IMG/VR virus record: IMGVR_UViG_3300043331_001017
Location: 1-28,925 of that record
Source of the DNA: a virus
Length of the DNA: 28,925 nucleotides
Strand: one strand, 5' to 3'
In this document: one piece after another, positions 13,408 to 20,315 of the stretch
Numbering within the stretch: position 1 is the stretch's first letter
Layout of the letters: every line of letters starts with the position of its first letter
Program-made: the position numbers and the translations under genes
The notes under the pieces: generated by a model
Seen by the model: only the letters and a program-made list of their open reading frames with translations
Told to the model about the DNA's origin: nothing
Databases searched by the model: none

Positions 13408-13553
13408 CGCAACCTCTCCGCGACTACCTCGCCCGGCTACGCGCCGGGCTCAACCTCGACCGGCTGCGGTGGGAGTACCGGGCGCTGGTCGGGGGTGGTA
13501 GTGGAGCCGCCGCGGTGAGGCGGTGGGTAGACTCGGGGGTGGGAGGAGCCTGA
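13404..13553 (+). CDS. Very small coupled protein before the methyltransferase
   Basis: A 49-residue frame starting GTG, overlapping the previous TGA as GTGA. It begins MTQPLRDYLARLRAGLNLDR and continues with LRWEYRALVG and a Gly-rich stretch, then VRRWVDSGVGGA. It is basic and helical. Support comes from the coupled start and the tight fit before the methyltransferase gene: the TGA is three bases before the next GTG, whose ribosome site GGGAGGAG lies inside this gene. It is too short for a family call and could be a spacer with chance coding. Confidence 0.45.
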   Translation: MTQPLRDYLARLRAGLNLDRLRWEYRALVGGGSGAAAVRRWVDSGVGGA

Positions 13554-13556
13554 GCC

Positions 13557-15083
13557 GTGAGTTGGACGGTGCTCTGTGCCGACGTGCTGGAGGGGCTGGC
13601 GGCGATCCGTCCGGGCTCTGCGCAGTGCGTCGTGACGAGCCCGCCGTACTACGGGCTGCGGTCCTACTCCGGTGTCCCGCCGCGGGCGTGGGGCGGTGAT
13701 CCCGAGCATGCGCACGAGTGGTCGGAGGTCGGCGTGCTCGACTCGCGCGGCCTCCAGATCGGCAGGGCGTCGAGCCCAGACGCGCGCGGCCAAGAGCGGG
13801 GCGCCTTCTGTCGCTGTGGCGCGTGGCTCGGCTGCCTCGGCCTGGAGCCGGCGCCTGATCTCTACCTCGCCCACCTGGTCGAGGTGTTCCGCGCGGTGCG
13901 GGGGGTGCTCCGGGATGACGGGGTGCTGTGGCTCAACATCGGGGACAGCTACGCGAACGATACGAAGTGGGGCGGCGCCACGGGCGGCAAACACGTCGAT
14001 GGGTTGCACGGCGGCGACTCGACCATCGGGCGCGGGCGCCGCGAGACTGGCCTCAAGCCCGGCGACCGCATCGGCATCCCGGAGCGCCTCGTGCTCGCCC
14101 TCCGAGACGATGGCTGGTACTGGCGGCAGACGGTGATCTGGTCGAAGGTGAACCCGTTGCCGGAGAGCGTGAGCGGGTGGCGGTGGGAGCGGTGCCGGGT
14201 GAAGGTTGGGGACGGCGAGCGATCCGCGACCCAGTGGGGTCAGGCCGCGGGCGAGCAGGCTGTCGGATTCCACGGTCACTGCGCGCCCTCTTGGGCGCCC
14301 TGCCCCGGCTGCCCGAAGTGCGAGCCTAACGGCGGCCTCGTGCTCCGCCGCGGCTCGTGGCGGCCGACCACGGCGCACGAGTACCTCTACATGCTCACCA
14401 AGAGCGCCGACTACTTCGGGGACGGGGACGGGGAAGCGGTCCGGGAGCCTCATGCAAGCGGCGAATGGTGGAATCGTCCGATGTACAACATCAAGGGCAA
14501 CGAAGACCGCGGCGACAAGGGGCAACCGCCGCACAGCGCCAACCCCTCCGGCCGCAACCCCCGTTCCGTCTGGGAGATCCCGAGCGAGCCCTTCCCGGAC
14601 GCCCACTTCGCCACCTTCCCGCGCCGCCTAGTCGAGCCCTGCATCCTGTCGAGCACGCCGGCAGCGGGGAGCTGCTCGGAGTGCGGGGCGCCGTGGGCGC
14701 CGATGGTCGAGGTCGAGGGGCGGCGCGGCTACGACTACAACCGCGCCAATCGTTCCGGCTGCGACCGTCTTGTGGCCGGCCGTAACGCCTCCGAGCATGC
14801 GCCGAGTATCACCCGCTCCACCCACCGCCCCACCTGCTCATGCTCCGCGCCCGCCCGCCCCGCTCTCGTGCTCGACCCGTTCGCTGGCAGCGGGACGGTC
14901 GGCCTGGTCTCCTTGCAGCACGGTCGCCGCTTCCTCGGCATCGAACGCTCGCCCGCCTACTGCGCGATGGCCCGGTCACGGATGGGCTCGGTTCACCAGC
15001 CCACCGCAACCCGCCGGCATCGCGCCATCTTGCAGAAGCCGCCGCAGATGCCCGAGATCACCGGCCCGCTGTTCGACCGCTAG
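13557..15083 (+). CDS. Site-specific DNA methyltransferase (SPPY type, N4-cytosine or N6-adenine)
   Basis: A 508-residue protein starting GTG with GGAGGAG upstream. Motif IV, TSPPYYG, is at residues 27-33 and motif I, the S-adenosylmethionine site DPFAGSGT, is at 440-447. This is the beta-class order. The PFAM family N6_N4_Mtase includes such enzymes. SPPY is more often found in N4-cytosine enzymes, though adenine is not excluded. A long central region holds the target recognition part and paired cysteines (Cys85/87/93, Cys242/249/252/255, Cys373/376, Cys427/429) that could bind zinc. No partner endonuclease is next to it. It probably modifies phage DNA to block host restriction, or marks replication or transcription sites. 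Confidence 0.88.
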   Translation: MSWTVLCADVLEGLAAIRPGSAQCVVTSPPYYGLRSYSGVPPRAWGGDPEHAHEWSEVGVLDSRGLQIGRASSPDARGQERGAFCRCGAWLGCLGLEPAPDLYLAHLVEVFRAVRGVLRDDGVLWLNIGDSYANDTKWGGATGGKHVDGLHGGDSTIGRGRRETGLKPGDRIGIPERLVLALRDDGWYWRQTVIWSKVNPLPESVSGWRWERCRVKVGDGERSATQWGQAAGEQAVGFHGHCAPSWAPCPGCPKCEPNGGLVLRRGSWRPTTAHEYLYMLTKSADYFGDGDGEAVREPHASGEWWNRPMYNIKGNEDRGDKGQPPHSANPSGRNPRSVWEIPSEPFPDAHFATFPRRLVEPCILSSTPAAGSCSECGAPWAPMVEVEGRRGYDYNRANRSGCDRLVAGRNASEHAPSITRSTHRPTCSCSAPARPALVLDPFAGSGTVGLVSLQHGRRFLGIERSPAYCAMARSRMGSVHQPTATRRHRAILQKPPQMPEITGPLFDR

Positions 15084-15098
15084 AGAGGGAGCCCGCTC

Positions 15099-15392
15099 AT
15101 GCGCTCAACGATCGACGAAGGCATTGCCGAAGCCGCCCGCCGGGTAGCCTCCGCCTTCCACCTCCCGCGCGAGCGAGTGGAGGCCGTGGTCAAGAGGCTA
15201 CGCGCCGAGTCCCTCGCCCGCACGTTCGGCGACGACCCCGCCGCCGTCATCGGGGACGAGTTGGCCCGCGAGCTGCGCGCGGAGGCGGCCTCAGGGCTGG
15301 AGAAGGTGGTCGGCCACCTCGGCGACGCCAGCCCGGTGATCGACTTCCCCCAGGAGCTACGGCCCGCGCGCGCCAGGCCGCCCAGGAGTTAG
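15099..15392 (+). CDS. Small helical hypothetical protein
   Basis: A 97-residue protein with an ATG preceded by GAGAGGGAG at a good distance. It is predicted to be almost entirely helical (IAEAARRVASAFHLPRERVE, VVKRLRAESLARTFG, ARELRAEAASGLEKVVGHLG) with alternating charge. It ends with Pro/Arg-rich residues. It is the last gene of the plus-strand cluster and overlaps by 36 bases the end of a convergent minus-strand gene. No family is recognised. A DNA-associated role is possible from the Arg and Lys content. Confidence 0.6.
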   Translation: MRSTIDEGIAEAARRVASAFHLPRERVEAVVKRLRAESLARTFGDDPAAVIGDELARELRAEAASGLEKVVGHLGDASPVIDFPQELRPARARPPRS

Positions 15393-15569
15393 CGCCCGAA
15401 GCTGCGCCGGGCGGTGTAGGGCTGCGATTCTGTCGAGGACGTGGCGGGCGGGGAGGGGCGGAGACGGCTGCTTTGCCCGGCGCCGCCCGTGCTCGTAGAT
15501 CTGCAAGCGCCCCCGTTCCGGCCCGGCGGCCAGGCGGTCGAGATCGGAGAGGAGATCCGCCGGCCTCAC
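15357..15569 (-). CDS. Small basic hypothetical protein downstream of the metallopeptidase
   Basis: A 70-residue frame from a GTG overlapping the metallopeptidase stop as GTGA. It begins MRPADLLSDLDRLAAGPERG with an amphipathic helix, then a basic middle (YEHGRRRAKQPSPP) and another helix (ARHVLDRIAALHRPAQL). It ends in a Pro/Gly/Arg tail. Coupling to the upstream gene and helix-like composition support it as real. It overlaps the end of the plus-strand gene by 36 bases, so the two operons converge here without an obvious terminator. Confidence 0.5.
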   Translation of the reverse strand: MRPADLLSDLDRLAAGPERGRLQIYEHGRRRAKQPSPPLPARHVLDRIAALHRPAQLRALTPGRPGARGP

Positions 15570-16393
15570 GCCACCGCTCGCAGACAGGTACCGCAGATGG
15601 CCGCGACGCGGGCGGCGCCGACCTCGGGCGGGCGACCGGCCGCCGCGACCAGCTCGGCCGTGGCGCCCGCCCCCGCGCCAGCGCCGTAGCGCCGTACCAC
15701 GCCGACGAACTCCTCGACGTCGTGACCGCGGATCGCGTAGACCGGCCGGCCCGTCCGCCGGTTGAACTTCGGCCCGCCGAAGCGGTCGCGCGACTGCGCC
15801 GCGTGGTAGAGCTCGTGCTCGACCAGGGCGCACCAGTCTGCGTCCTCGGCCTCCGTCGCGTAGGGTGCCGAGAAGGTGAGCATGAAGTCCGGTAGGGTCT
15901 CCCCGAACCAGGCATGGAGCTGCGCGAGCTGCCGGGCCTTCACCCAGGGCATGCCCCGCGGAGTCGCGGTCTCGCAGGTGCCGACGATCTCGCGCATCTG
16001 ACGCTTGGCCCGGGCGTTCGTCCAGAGGGCGCCGAGACGGGCCGGCTCGAGGTGGTCGTGGTCGGGGTTGCGGAGCGTCGCTCCCTCGCCGATGAAGCAG
16101 GCGCGCGCCCAGGCGATCACCTCCGGGGCGGGGACGAAGAGCGGGGGCTCGTGGTGGTAGGGGTGGCGGGTCAGCTCGGCCGGGGGTTGCGGTCGCCCAC
16201 CCTTGCGCGCGGCAGCCAGCGCTGCCGCGATGCGCTGGCGCTCCTCCGCTTCGCTCGCCTGTCGGCGCTCCGTCTCGGCGTCGATCGACGGCAGCAGTTC
16301 GCGGGTCAGGAGCCGGAGCACGCTCCGCGGCTGACCGCCGGCGAGCGCCGCCCGCACCTTGGCCGCAGCAGTCTCGATCCGCTCCAGGCTCAC
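15566..16393 (-). CDS. Putative phage zinc metallopeptidase (HELYH)
   Basis: A 275-residue protein from a GTG overlapping the XRE gene stop. The catalytic zinc motif is VEHELYHAAQ (HExxH, His193-Glu194-His197), followed by GPKFNRRTGRPVYAIRGHDV and EEFVGVVRRYG, where His224 or a Glu at 227/228 could be the third zinc ligand. This whole block is characteristic of the putative phage metallopeptidase family. The N-terminal 70 residues are a helical, charged arm. No membrane or signal sequence is seen, so it acts in the cytoplasm. Translational coupling to a small helix-turn-helix gene resembles regulator-protease pairs (ImmR-ImmA); a substrate is not known. A host-directed protease or a virion factor is also possible. 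Confidence 0.8.
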   Translation of the reverse strand: MSLERIETAAAKVRAALAGGQPRSVLRLLTRELLPSIDAETERRQASEAEERQRIAAALAAARKGGRPQPPAELTRHPYHHEPPLFVPAPEVIAWARACFIGEGATLRNPDHDHLEPARLGALWTNARAKRQMREIVGTCETATPRGMPWVKARQLAQLHAWFGETLPDFMLTFSAPYATEAEDADWCALVEHELYHAAQSRDRFGGPKFNRRTGRPVYAIRGHDVEEFVGVVRRYGAGAGAGATAELVAAAGRPPEVGAARVAAICGTCLRAVA

Positions 16394-16590
16394 CGGCCGA
16401 TCATCTCCCGGATCAGGCGCTCAACCGCGGCCGAGGGCTGGCGAAGCCCGCTCTCGTAGCGGCTGACTGCTGCCTGGGAGACGCCGAGGCGTGCGGCGAC
16501 GACCTCCTGGTCGACGTCGTGTATCGCGCGCCAGGCGGCGAGCTGGCGGCCAATCGGCGCCTCGGCCAGCGCGGCGCTCAGACCGCGCAC
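16390..16590 (-). CDS. Short XRE-type helix-turn-helix protein coupled to the metallopeptidase
   Basis: A 66-residue protein. Residues 14-64 give a complete XRE fold: IGRQLAAWRAIHDVDQEVV, AARLGVSQAAVSRYESGLRQ and SAAVERLIREMIG. The GTG at 16590 is chosen because GGGAG stands six bases ahead; it overlaps the DUF5131 gene by 13 bases. Its own TGA overlaps the metallopeptidase GTG as GTGA. There is no dimerisation or cleavage domain, so it is either a minimal repressor or an adaptor for the peptidase. Longer in-frame extensions have the composition of a frame shadow of the upstream gene. Confidence 0.78.
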   Translation of the reverse strand: MRGLSAALAEAPIGRQLAAWRAIHDVDQEVVAARLGVSQAAVSRYESGLRQPSAAVERLIREMIGR

Positions 16591-17372
16591 AGGAGGCTCC
16601 CTTGGCGAGCGCCGACCGCGCGGCGGGGCACCGGATACTCGCGCACGATCTCGCCGTCGAGCTCGATCCCGAGTTCCGTCCGCCAGCCAGCGGACTGCTT
16701 GTGGAAGAACGCGGTGCCCTCGGCGGCGCACCGCGCGCGGATCGCTCGCGCCCACGCCTTAGGGTCCTCGGCCGTGCCCTCCGGCCGGTGGCCGGGGCCG
16801 CTCTCGCCGCCGTAGATCAGCCAGTGGATGCCGGTCAAGTTGATCGTCTCGAGCGGCCCGATGGCCGGCTCGTAGCTGATGAACCGCACGTGCGCCGTGA
16901 CGGCGCGCAGCGCGTCCGCGCGCTCGGCGACGCGCATGTCCTCGATCGACGTGCCGAGCCACACGTGGCACCAGCCGGCTCCCCAGTCCGACGGGAGCAT
17001 GCCGGCGATGTTCTCGGGGCGCTTGGTCAGGATCTGGTAGTCGAGTGCGTCGTGCTCCCGAATCCAGTCCCACAGCCGCGGCCGAGTCGCGTTGGCGACC
17101 GGGTGATCCTCGAACACGTCGAGGAGCGAGCCGGTGAACACCCGCAGCGACTCGCCGGCGGCGCGCGCCTCGGCGTCCCACCCGCGGACCTTGTTCCAGG
17201 TCGCCAGGGAGGTCACCTGCCGGGCACCGCGCGGCCCCCACAGGGACAGCCCCATGCGGTTCTTGGTCAGCGTCTCGGCGTAGCAGTGCTTGCAGCCCTG
17301 GGAGACCTTCGTGCAGCCCATCCAGGGGTTAAAGGTCCGATCGGTCCAGGCGATGATCGTCTGGTCGGCCAT
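16578..17372 (-). CDS. DUF5131 / phage Gp37-Gp68 family protein (radical SAM-like)
   Basis: A 264-residue protein starting MADQTIIAWTDRTFNPWMGC; the ATG overlaps the upstream TGA as TGATG. Family signatures include the N-terminal WTD.T.NPW.GCTKVS.GC..CYAE segment with Cys20, Cys27 and Cys30, then FTGSLLDVFED, LTKRPENIAGMLP, WLGTSIED and ISYEPAIGPL. The cysteines are spaced C-x6-C-x2-C, which in this family may hold an iron-sulfur cluster similar to radical SAM enzymes such as spore photoproduct lyase. No substrate is established. It is common in phages of high-GC bacteria. The C-terminal part contains GESGPGHRPEGTAEDPKAWA, also conserved in the family. It heads a coupled group with the XRE protein and the metallopeptidase. 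Confidence 0.85.
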   Translation of the reverse strand: MADQTIIAWTDRTFNPWMGCTKVSQGCKHCYAETLTKNRMGLSLWGPRGARQVTSLATWNKVRGWDAEARAAGESLRVFTGSLLDVFEDHPVANATRPRLWDWIREHDALDYQILTKRPENIAGMLPSDWGAGWCHVWLGTSIEDMRVAERADALRAVTAHVRFISYEPAIGPLETINLTGIHWLIYGGESGPGHRPEGTAEDPKAWARAIRARCAAEGTAFFHKQSAGWRTELGIELDGEIVREYPVPRRAVGARQGSLLCAV

Positions 17373-17776
17373 CAGGCAGCCCCTTCCAGTCGGTGCGCGA
17401 GCCGCGCGCGCAACTCCCGCGGCACACCATGCGGTCGAACGATCAGGCGCGGAGTGTTCACGTCGTGCGCGGCGCGCCGCGCCCAGGCTTGCCAAGACGG
17501 ATCCAGTTTGCGCCAAGCGGGCGGCCGGTAGGGCGGGACAGCGCGCCGGCCGCGGGCGGCGACCGGGATGCGCTCGTTGATCCGCGCCACCATGCCGCGG
17601 CGGAACTGCGCCAGAACCTCGGCGGCGGTCCGCGAACCGAGCCCGTCGAGCCCCTGTGTGTACTCGAAATCAGGCTCGGCCGCGGCGCGCGCGCGGACCT
17701 CGCGCCAGGCGCGCACATAGCCACCCAGGGACACTCGGCGGCCATTACCAAGCGTAATGCAGCGGGTGCTTGCCAT
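17372..17776 (-). CDS. Basic hypothetical protein, coupled to the DUF5131 gene
   Basis: A 134-residue protein. The ATG at 17776 is preferred because GGAGGAG lies just upstream; a longer frame begins inside the hairpin loop at 17793-17809 and is unlikely. It starts MASTRCITLGNGRRVSLGGY, followed by an Arg-rich helix (VRAWREVRARAAAEPDFEY), a Gly/Leu segment and a basic C-terminus (PHGVPRELRARLAHRLEG). Charge suggests nucleic-acid binding. No family is recognised. Its TGA overlaps the ATG of the DUF5131 gene, so both are translated together. Confidence 0.68.
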   Translation of the reverse strand: MASTRCITLGNGRRVSLGGYVRAWREVRARAAAEPDFEYTQGLDGLGSRTAAEVLAQFRRGMVARINERIPVAARGRRAVPPYRPPAWRKLDPSWQAWARRAAHDVNTPRLIVRPHGVPRELRARLAHRLEGAA

Positions 17777-17792
17777 GCTCTCCTCCTCTCCA

Positions 17793-17809
17793 GGCCGGTC
17801 CATCCGGCC
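17793..17809 (-). repeat. Hairpin element, class 1, copy 1
   Basis: The 17 bases GGCCGG-TCCAT-CCGGCC form a perfect six-pair hairpin. The same element recurs at 23907-23923 (one change) and 24295-24311 (identical). In all three places it lies between a stop codon and the Shine-Dalgarno site of the next minus-strand gene. Here it follows the 101-residue protein gene and precedes GGAGGAG of the next. Confidence 0.7.
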
Positions 17810-17821
17810 TCGGGTCTAGCG

Positions 17822-18127
17822 CTAGGTCCGGCATTCCGGGCAGCCCGGCGTGCAGGGCGTGTCCGGCCAGTAGCCGAGGGTGTCATAGGACTCGACCTCG
17901 GAGTCCAGCCCCGCCGTGCCGCCCCTCACCGACCAATCGACGTCGTTCGGCGAGCCGCCCCGCTCGCGCACCCAAGCGATCAGCCCGGCGGTCGCCTCAA
18001 GTGTGTCGAACTCGGCATCATCGCCGGCGCCCCGGCGGGCGTCCTCGATCGCCGCCTCCGGCGTCTCGCCGATCCCGTAGATGGCCGTCCAGCAGTCCTT
18101 GCCTCCCGTGTCCGTCGCGATGTACAT
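17822..18127 (-). CDS. 101-residue hypothetical protein, paralogue 1
   Basis: The protein starts MYIATDTGGKDCWTAIYGIG and ends PDTPCTPGCPECRT. The C-terminal CxxxCxxC could bind zinc together with Cys12. The middle is helical and acidic (TPEAAIEDARRGAGDDAEF, LEATAGLIAWVRERGG). It has no recognised family. A second copy lies at 23969-24274 with the same length and about 84 of 101 residues identical. A 67-base stretch (18030-18096) is identical in DNA, so the duplication is recent or is kept alike by recombination. The ATG has GCGAGGA upstream. Both copies are followed by a similar hairpin element. Confidence 0.8.
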   Translation of the reverse strand: MYIATDTGGKDCWTAIYGIGETPEAAIEDARRGAGDDAEFDTLEATAGLIAWVRERGGSPNDVDWSVRGGTAGLDSEVESYDTLGYWPDTPCTPGCPECRT

Positions 18128-18140
18128 GGTCCTCGCCTCC

Positions 18141-18539
18141 CTATCCACGTAGCGCCGCAGCGTAGCTGCCCCGGCGCGCGATCAGCTCTTTCGCCTCGTC
18201 CAGCGGCACGGCCCGGCGGCGCACCAGCGTCACGTGCGCCAGGATCTCCGCCGGCTCGATGCCGTGGTTCAGGTAGCCGGCCACGGCGCGCGCGAACTCG
18301 GCGAGCGTCCGGTTGCCCCGGCTGCTGTTGCACCGCCGGCAGGCGGTCAGCAGGTTCTCACTCGCGTTCTTCCCGCCGCGACTGTGCGGCTTCGCGTGGT
18401 CCAGCGTCAGCTCGGCGCCATCCTCCACGCCCTCGCCGCACCAGCAGCACGCCAGCCCGTCGCGCAGGTAGATCGCCAGCCGGCGCTCCTGCCGGATCCA
18501 CTTCCCGCCCTGGGCTGCCGGGTGCCGCGTCCCTGTCAT
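18141..18539 (-). CDS. HNH endonuclease, probably leaderless
   Basis: A 132-residue protein with classical HNH features: RRLAIYLRDGLACCWCG (Cys31 or Cys32, Cys34), the AELTLDHAKPHSRGGKN segment (Asp47-His48 as the metal-activating pair), Asn62 in ENLLTACRRCNSSRG, and Cys67-x2-Cys70. Such enzymes make a nick or double-strand cut using one metal ion. Of two nearby in-frame ATGs, the one at 18539 fits the predicted transcript start 6-7 bases after TACAGT; the other (18545) touches the -10 box. It could be a homing-type nuclease or part of a phage exclusion function. It directly follows the ParB-methyltransferase-HNH gene, with its promoter inside that gene's end. Confidence 0.87.
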   Translation of the reverse strand: MTGTRHPAAQGGKWIRQERRLAIYLRDGLACCWCGEGVEDGAELTLDHAKPHSRGGKNASENLLTACRRCNSSRGNRTLAEFARAVAGYLNHGIEPAEILAHVTLVRRRAVPLDEAKELIARRGSYAAALRG

Positions 18540-18545
18540 GGTCAT

Positions 18546-18574
18546 ACTGTATACCAAGCCGGCCCGGGTGTCAA
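18546..18574 (-). promoter_or_regulatory. Promoter for the HNH gene, leaderless
   Basis: TTGACA (18569-18574, minus strand) and TACAGT (18546-18551) are 17 bases apart. The -35 box overlaps the stop codon of the upstream gene. Six bases separate the -10 box from the ATG at 18539, which gives a message starting at or next to its start codon. The -35 context (CTTGACACC) matches other promoters in this window. Confidence 0.72.
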
Positions 18575-20121
18575 GCCGTGGCGACTCGTAACTCACTGTA
18601 GCAGCGTGACTTACGGTCTGAAAAAATCGTGGGGCGCCGGGGACGGCCGAAGGCTTGGTCGCGGTACGTGCGCCGGTCGTGGTGAGGCTTGCAGAGCGGG
18701 CGGAGGTTGGCCTGGTCGTTGTTCCAAGGGTCGCCGTCGATGTGGTCGACCTCCGTGGCCGGGGTCTCGCGCCCCTCCTCGGCGCACAACCGGCAGAGCG
18801 GCTCCTTGGCGAGGACCGCCGCGCGCCGGCGCCGGTGCTGATGGCCGTACCCCCGCATGGCCGCGCTCGGCCGTGACGCGCTGCCGCCCTTGGCTTGCTT
18901 ACCGCCCTCGCCCGCCAGCTCCGCTCCGCCCCCGGAGTCCAGACGGAACGTTCGCCGGCTCTCGCCCCGCTCCAAGACCGCCGGCCGGCCGACCACCTTG
19001 CACCACCGGCGCCCGATCAGCTCGGCCCACTTCGGCAGCAGCTCGGCACCTCGCCACAGGCGGCCGTGCTGCTCGGCGGCGATCAGCGCGGAGCCCGAGC
19101 CCGCGCACGGGTCCCAGACGGCCGAGCCCGCCGGCACGCAGGACAGGCCGACTGCCATCGAGAGCAGTCCCTTCCCGTGGCCCATCTCGGAGCGCACGAG
19201 GCCGGACGCTTGGACGCTGTGAGGCCGTCCATCCTCCGAGACCTTGGCCCCGGCCGCGAGGAGCAGGGCGGTATCAAAGCCGCACGCCTTGCCGCGCCGC
19301 CAGACGGTGCAGAGATCATGGACGCAACAGGCGACGTGCTTTATCCGGTTGCCGATGCCGCGCGCTTGGCCGGTAAAGACCACCTCGTCATAGCTAGACC
19401 AGCCTGGCACGAGACCGGCCTCGAATGGTAGGCGTCGCGCTCCCCTCCCCCACACCATCAACACCCGCGCCGACTCCGGCACCGACCAAGCCGAGTAGTC
19501 GAGGTCGAACGGCGGGTCGAAGATCATCAGTAGCGGCTCGCCAGCCAGCGCGAGCCCTGCCTCCCCCGTCGAGTCCGCACAGTAGAGCCGGTGCTCCCCG
19601 CGCTCGCCGCTGAACACCAGCACGTCACCGGGCTCGACGACCCGGGCCTCCTCCGGCTCCTCCTCGCCCTCTTCTTCGTCCTCGCCGGCCGCCGCCTTCG
19701 CATGCGCCTTGACCGCCGCGTCGAACTCCTTCAGTTCCTCGGCGGTCAGGCCCCACTCGCCGAGTTGCTCGCCCTCGAACTCCTCGGCCATCCGCTCGTA
19801 GTCCCAATCCCCGCCCCGGGCGTTCAGCCGGATGTTCAGCTCCCGCTCGCGCGTCTCGTCGAGGTCGACCTCGATCACACCGGCGGTCACCTCCCCGCGC
19901 TCCAGGAGCAGCGCCCACCGCTGGAACCCGCCGACGATGTTCCCCCGCCGCCCCTCGTGGGTGTTCACCACGATCGGCTCGACCAGGCCGAAACGCGAGA
20001 GCGACGCGGCGAGGTTCTTGCGCGCCGCGTCGTCGATCCGCCGCGGGTTGTAGTCGAGCGGCCGGAGGTCGGCGAGCTTCCAGGAGACGAGCCGGGGCTG
20101 GCCCGGTCGGCGGCGCGTCAC
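18571..20121 (-). CDS. ParB-like domain fused to a DNA methyltransferase and an HNH nuclease
   Basis: A 516-residue protein from a GTG overlapping the previous TGA as GTGA, with GGGAGAGG ahead. Residues about 12-105 match the ParB/sulfiredoxin-like domain (WKLADLRPLDYNPRRID, RFGLVEPIVVNTH, VGGFQRWALLL). An acidic linker (about 146-160) precedes a methyltransferase domain with motif IV DPPF (202-205) and motif I DPCAGSGS (337-344). ParB-methyltransferase fusions are common in phages and usually modify adenine. The C-terminus (about 437-490) adds an HNH domain: Cys443-x2-Cys446, ATEVDHIDGDPWNNDQANL and Cys477-x2-HH. The order of modification and nuclease in one chain is uncommon. Asp459-His460 and Asn468 supply HNH active-site candidates, so the domain looks intact. 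Confidence 0.9.
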   Translation of the reverse strand: MTRRRPGQPRLVSWKLADLRPLDYNPRRIDDAARKNLAASLSRFGLVEPIVVNTHEGRRGNIVGGFQRWALLLERGEVTAGVIEVDLDETRERELNIRLNARGGDWDYERMAEEFEGEQLGEWGLTAEELKEFDAAVKAHAKAAAGEDEEEGEEEPEEARVVEPGDVLVFSGERGEHRLYCADSTGEAGLALAGEPLLMIFDPPFDLDYSAWSVPESARVLMVWGRGARRLPFEAGLVPGWSSYDEVVFTGQARGIGNRIKHVACCVHDLCTVWRRGKACGFDTALLLAAGAKVSEDGRPHSVQASGLVRSEMGHGKGLLSMAVGLSCVPAGSAVWDPCAGSGSALIAAEQHGRLWRGAELLPKWAELIGRRWCKVVGRPAVLERGESRRTFRLDSGGGAELAGEGGKQAKGGSASRPSAAMRGYGHQHRRRRAAVLAKEPLCRLCAEEGRETPATEVDHIDGDPWNNDQANLRPLCKPHHDRRTYRDQAFGRPRRPTIFSDRKSRCYSELRVATA

Positions 20122-20315
20122 CGCCTCTCCCTCTCCCGCCGCCGCCTCACCGCTGCCGCGTAGGCCGGGCACCGCTCATAGGCTACGTCCGCCATCCGGT
20201 TTGCCGGCTGCTGCTCGCTCCGCCGCCAATGCCAGCCTCCGGCGCCGTAGGTGAGCGGCGGGGTGAGCCCGGCGCACGAGCAGGCCGAGGAGCGCTCCAG
20301 CAGGTCGCTGTTCAT
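20118..20315 (-). CDS. Small cysteine-containing protein in the replication operon
   Basis: A 65-residue protein. Its ATG overlaps the stop of the DnaC-like gene as ATGA and its TGA overlaps the next gene's GTG as GTGA. It has CSC near the start (Cys12, Cys14) and ERCPAY later (Cys49), with Trp/His-rich GGWHWRR between. It ends with a basic run (VRRRRERERR). It may bind zinc or nucleic acid and is co-translated with the helicase loader. No family is recognised. A much longer in-frame extension upstream is a frame shadow of the loader gene and is not adopted. Confidence 0.65.
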   Translation of the reverse strand: MNSDLLERSSACSCAGLTPPLTYGAGGWHWRRSEQQPANRMADVAYERCPAYAAAVRRRRERERR

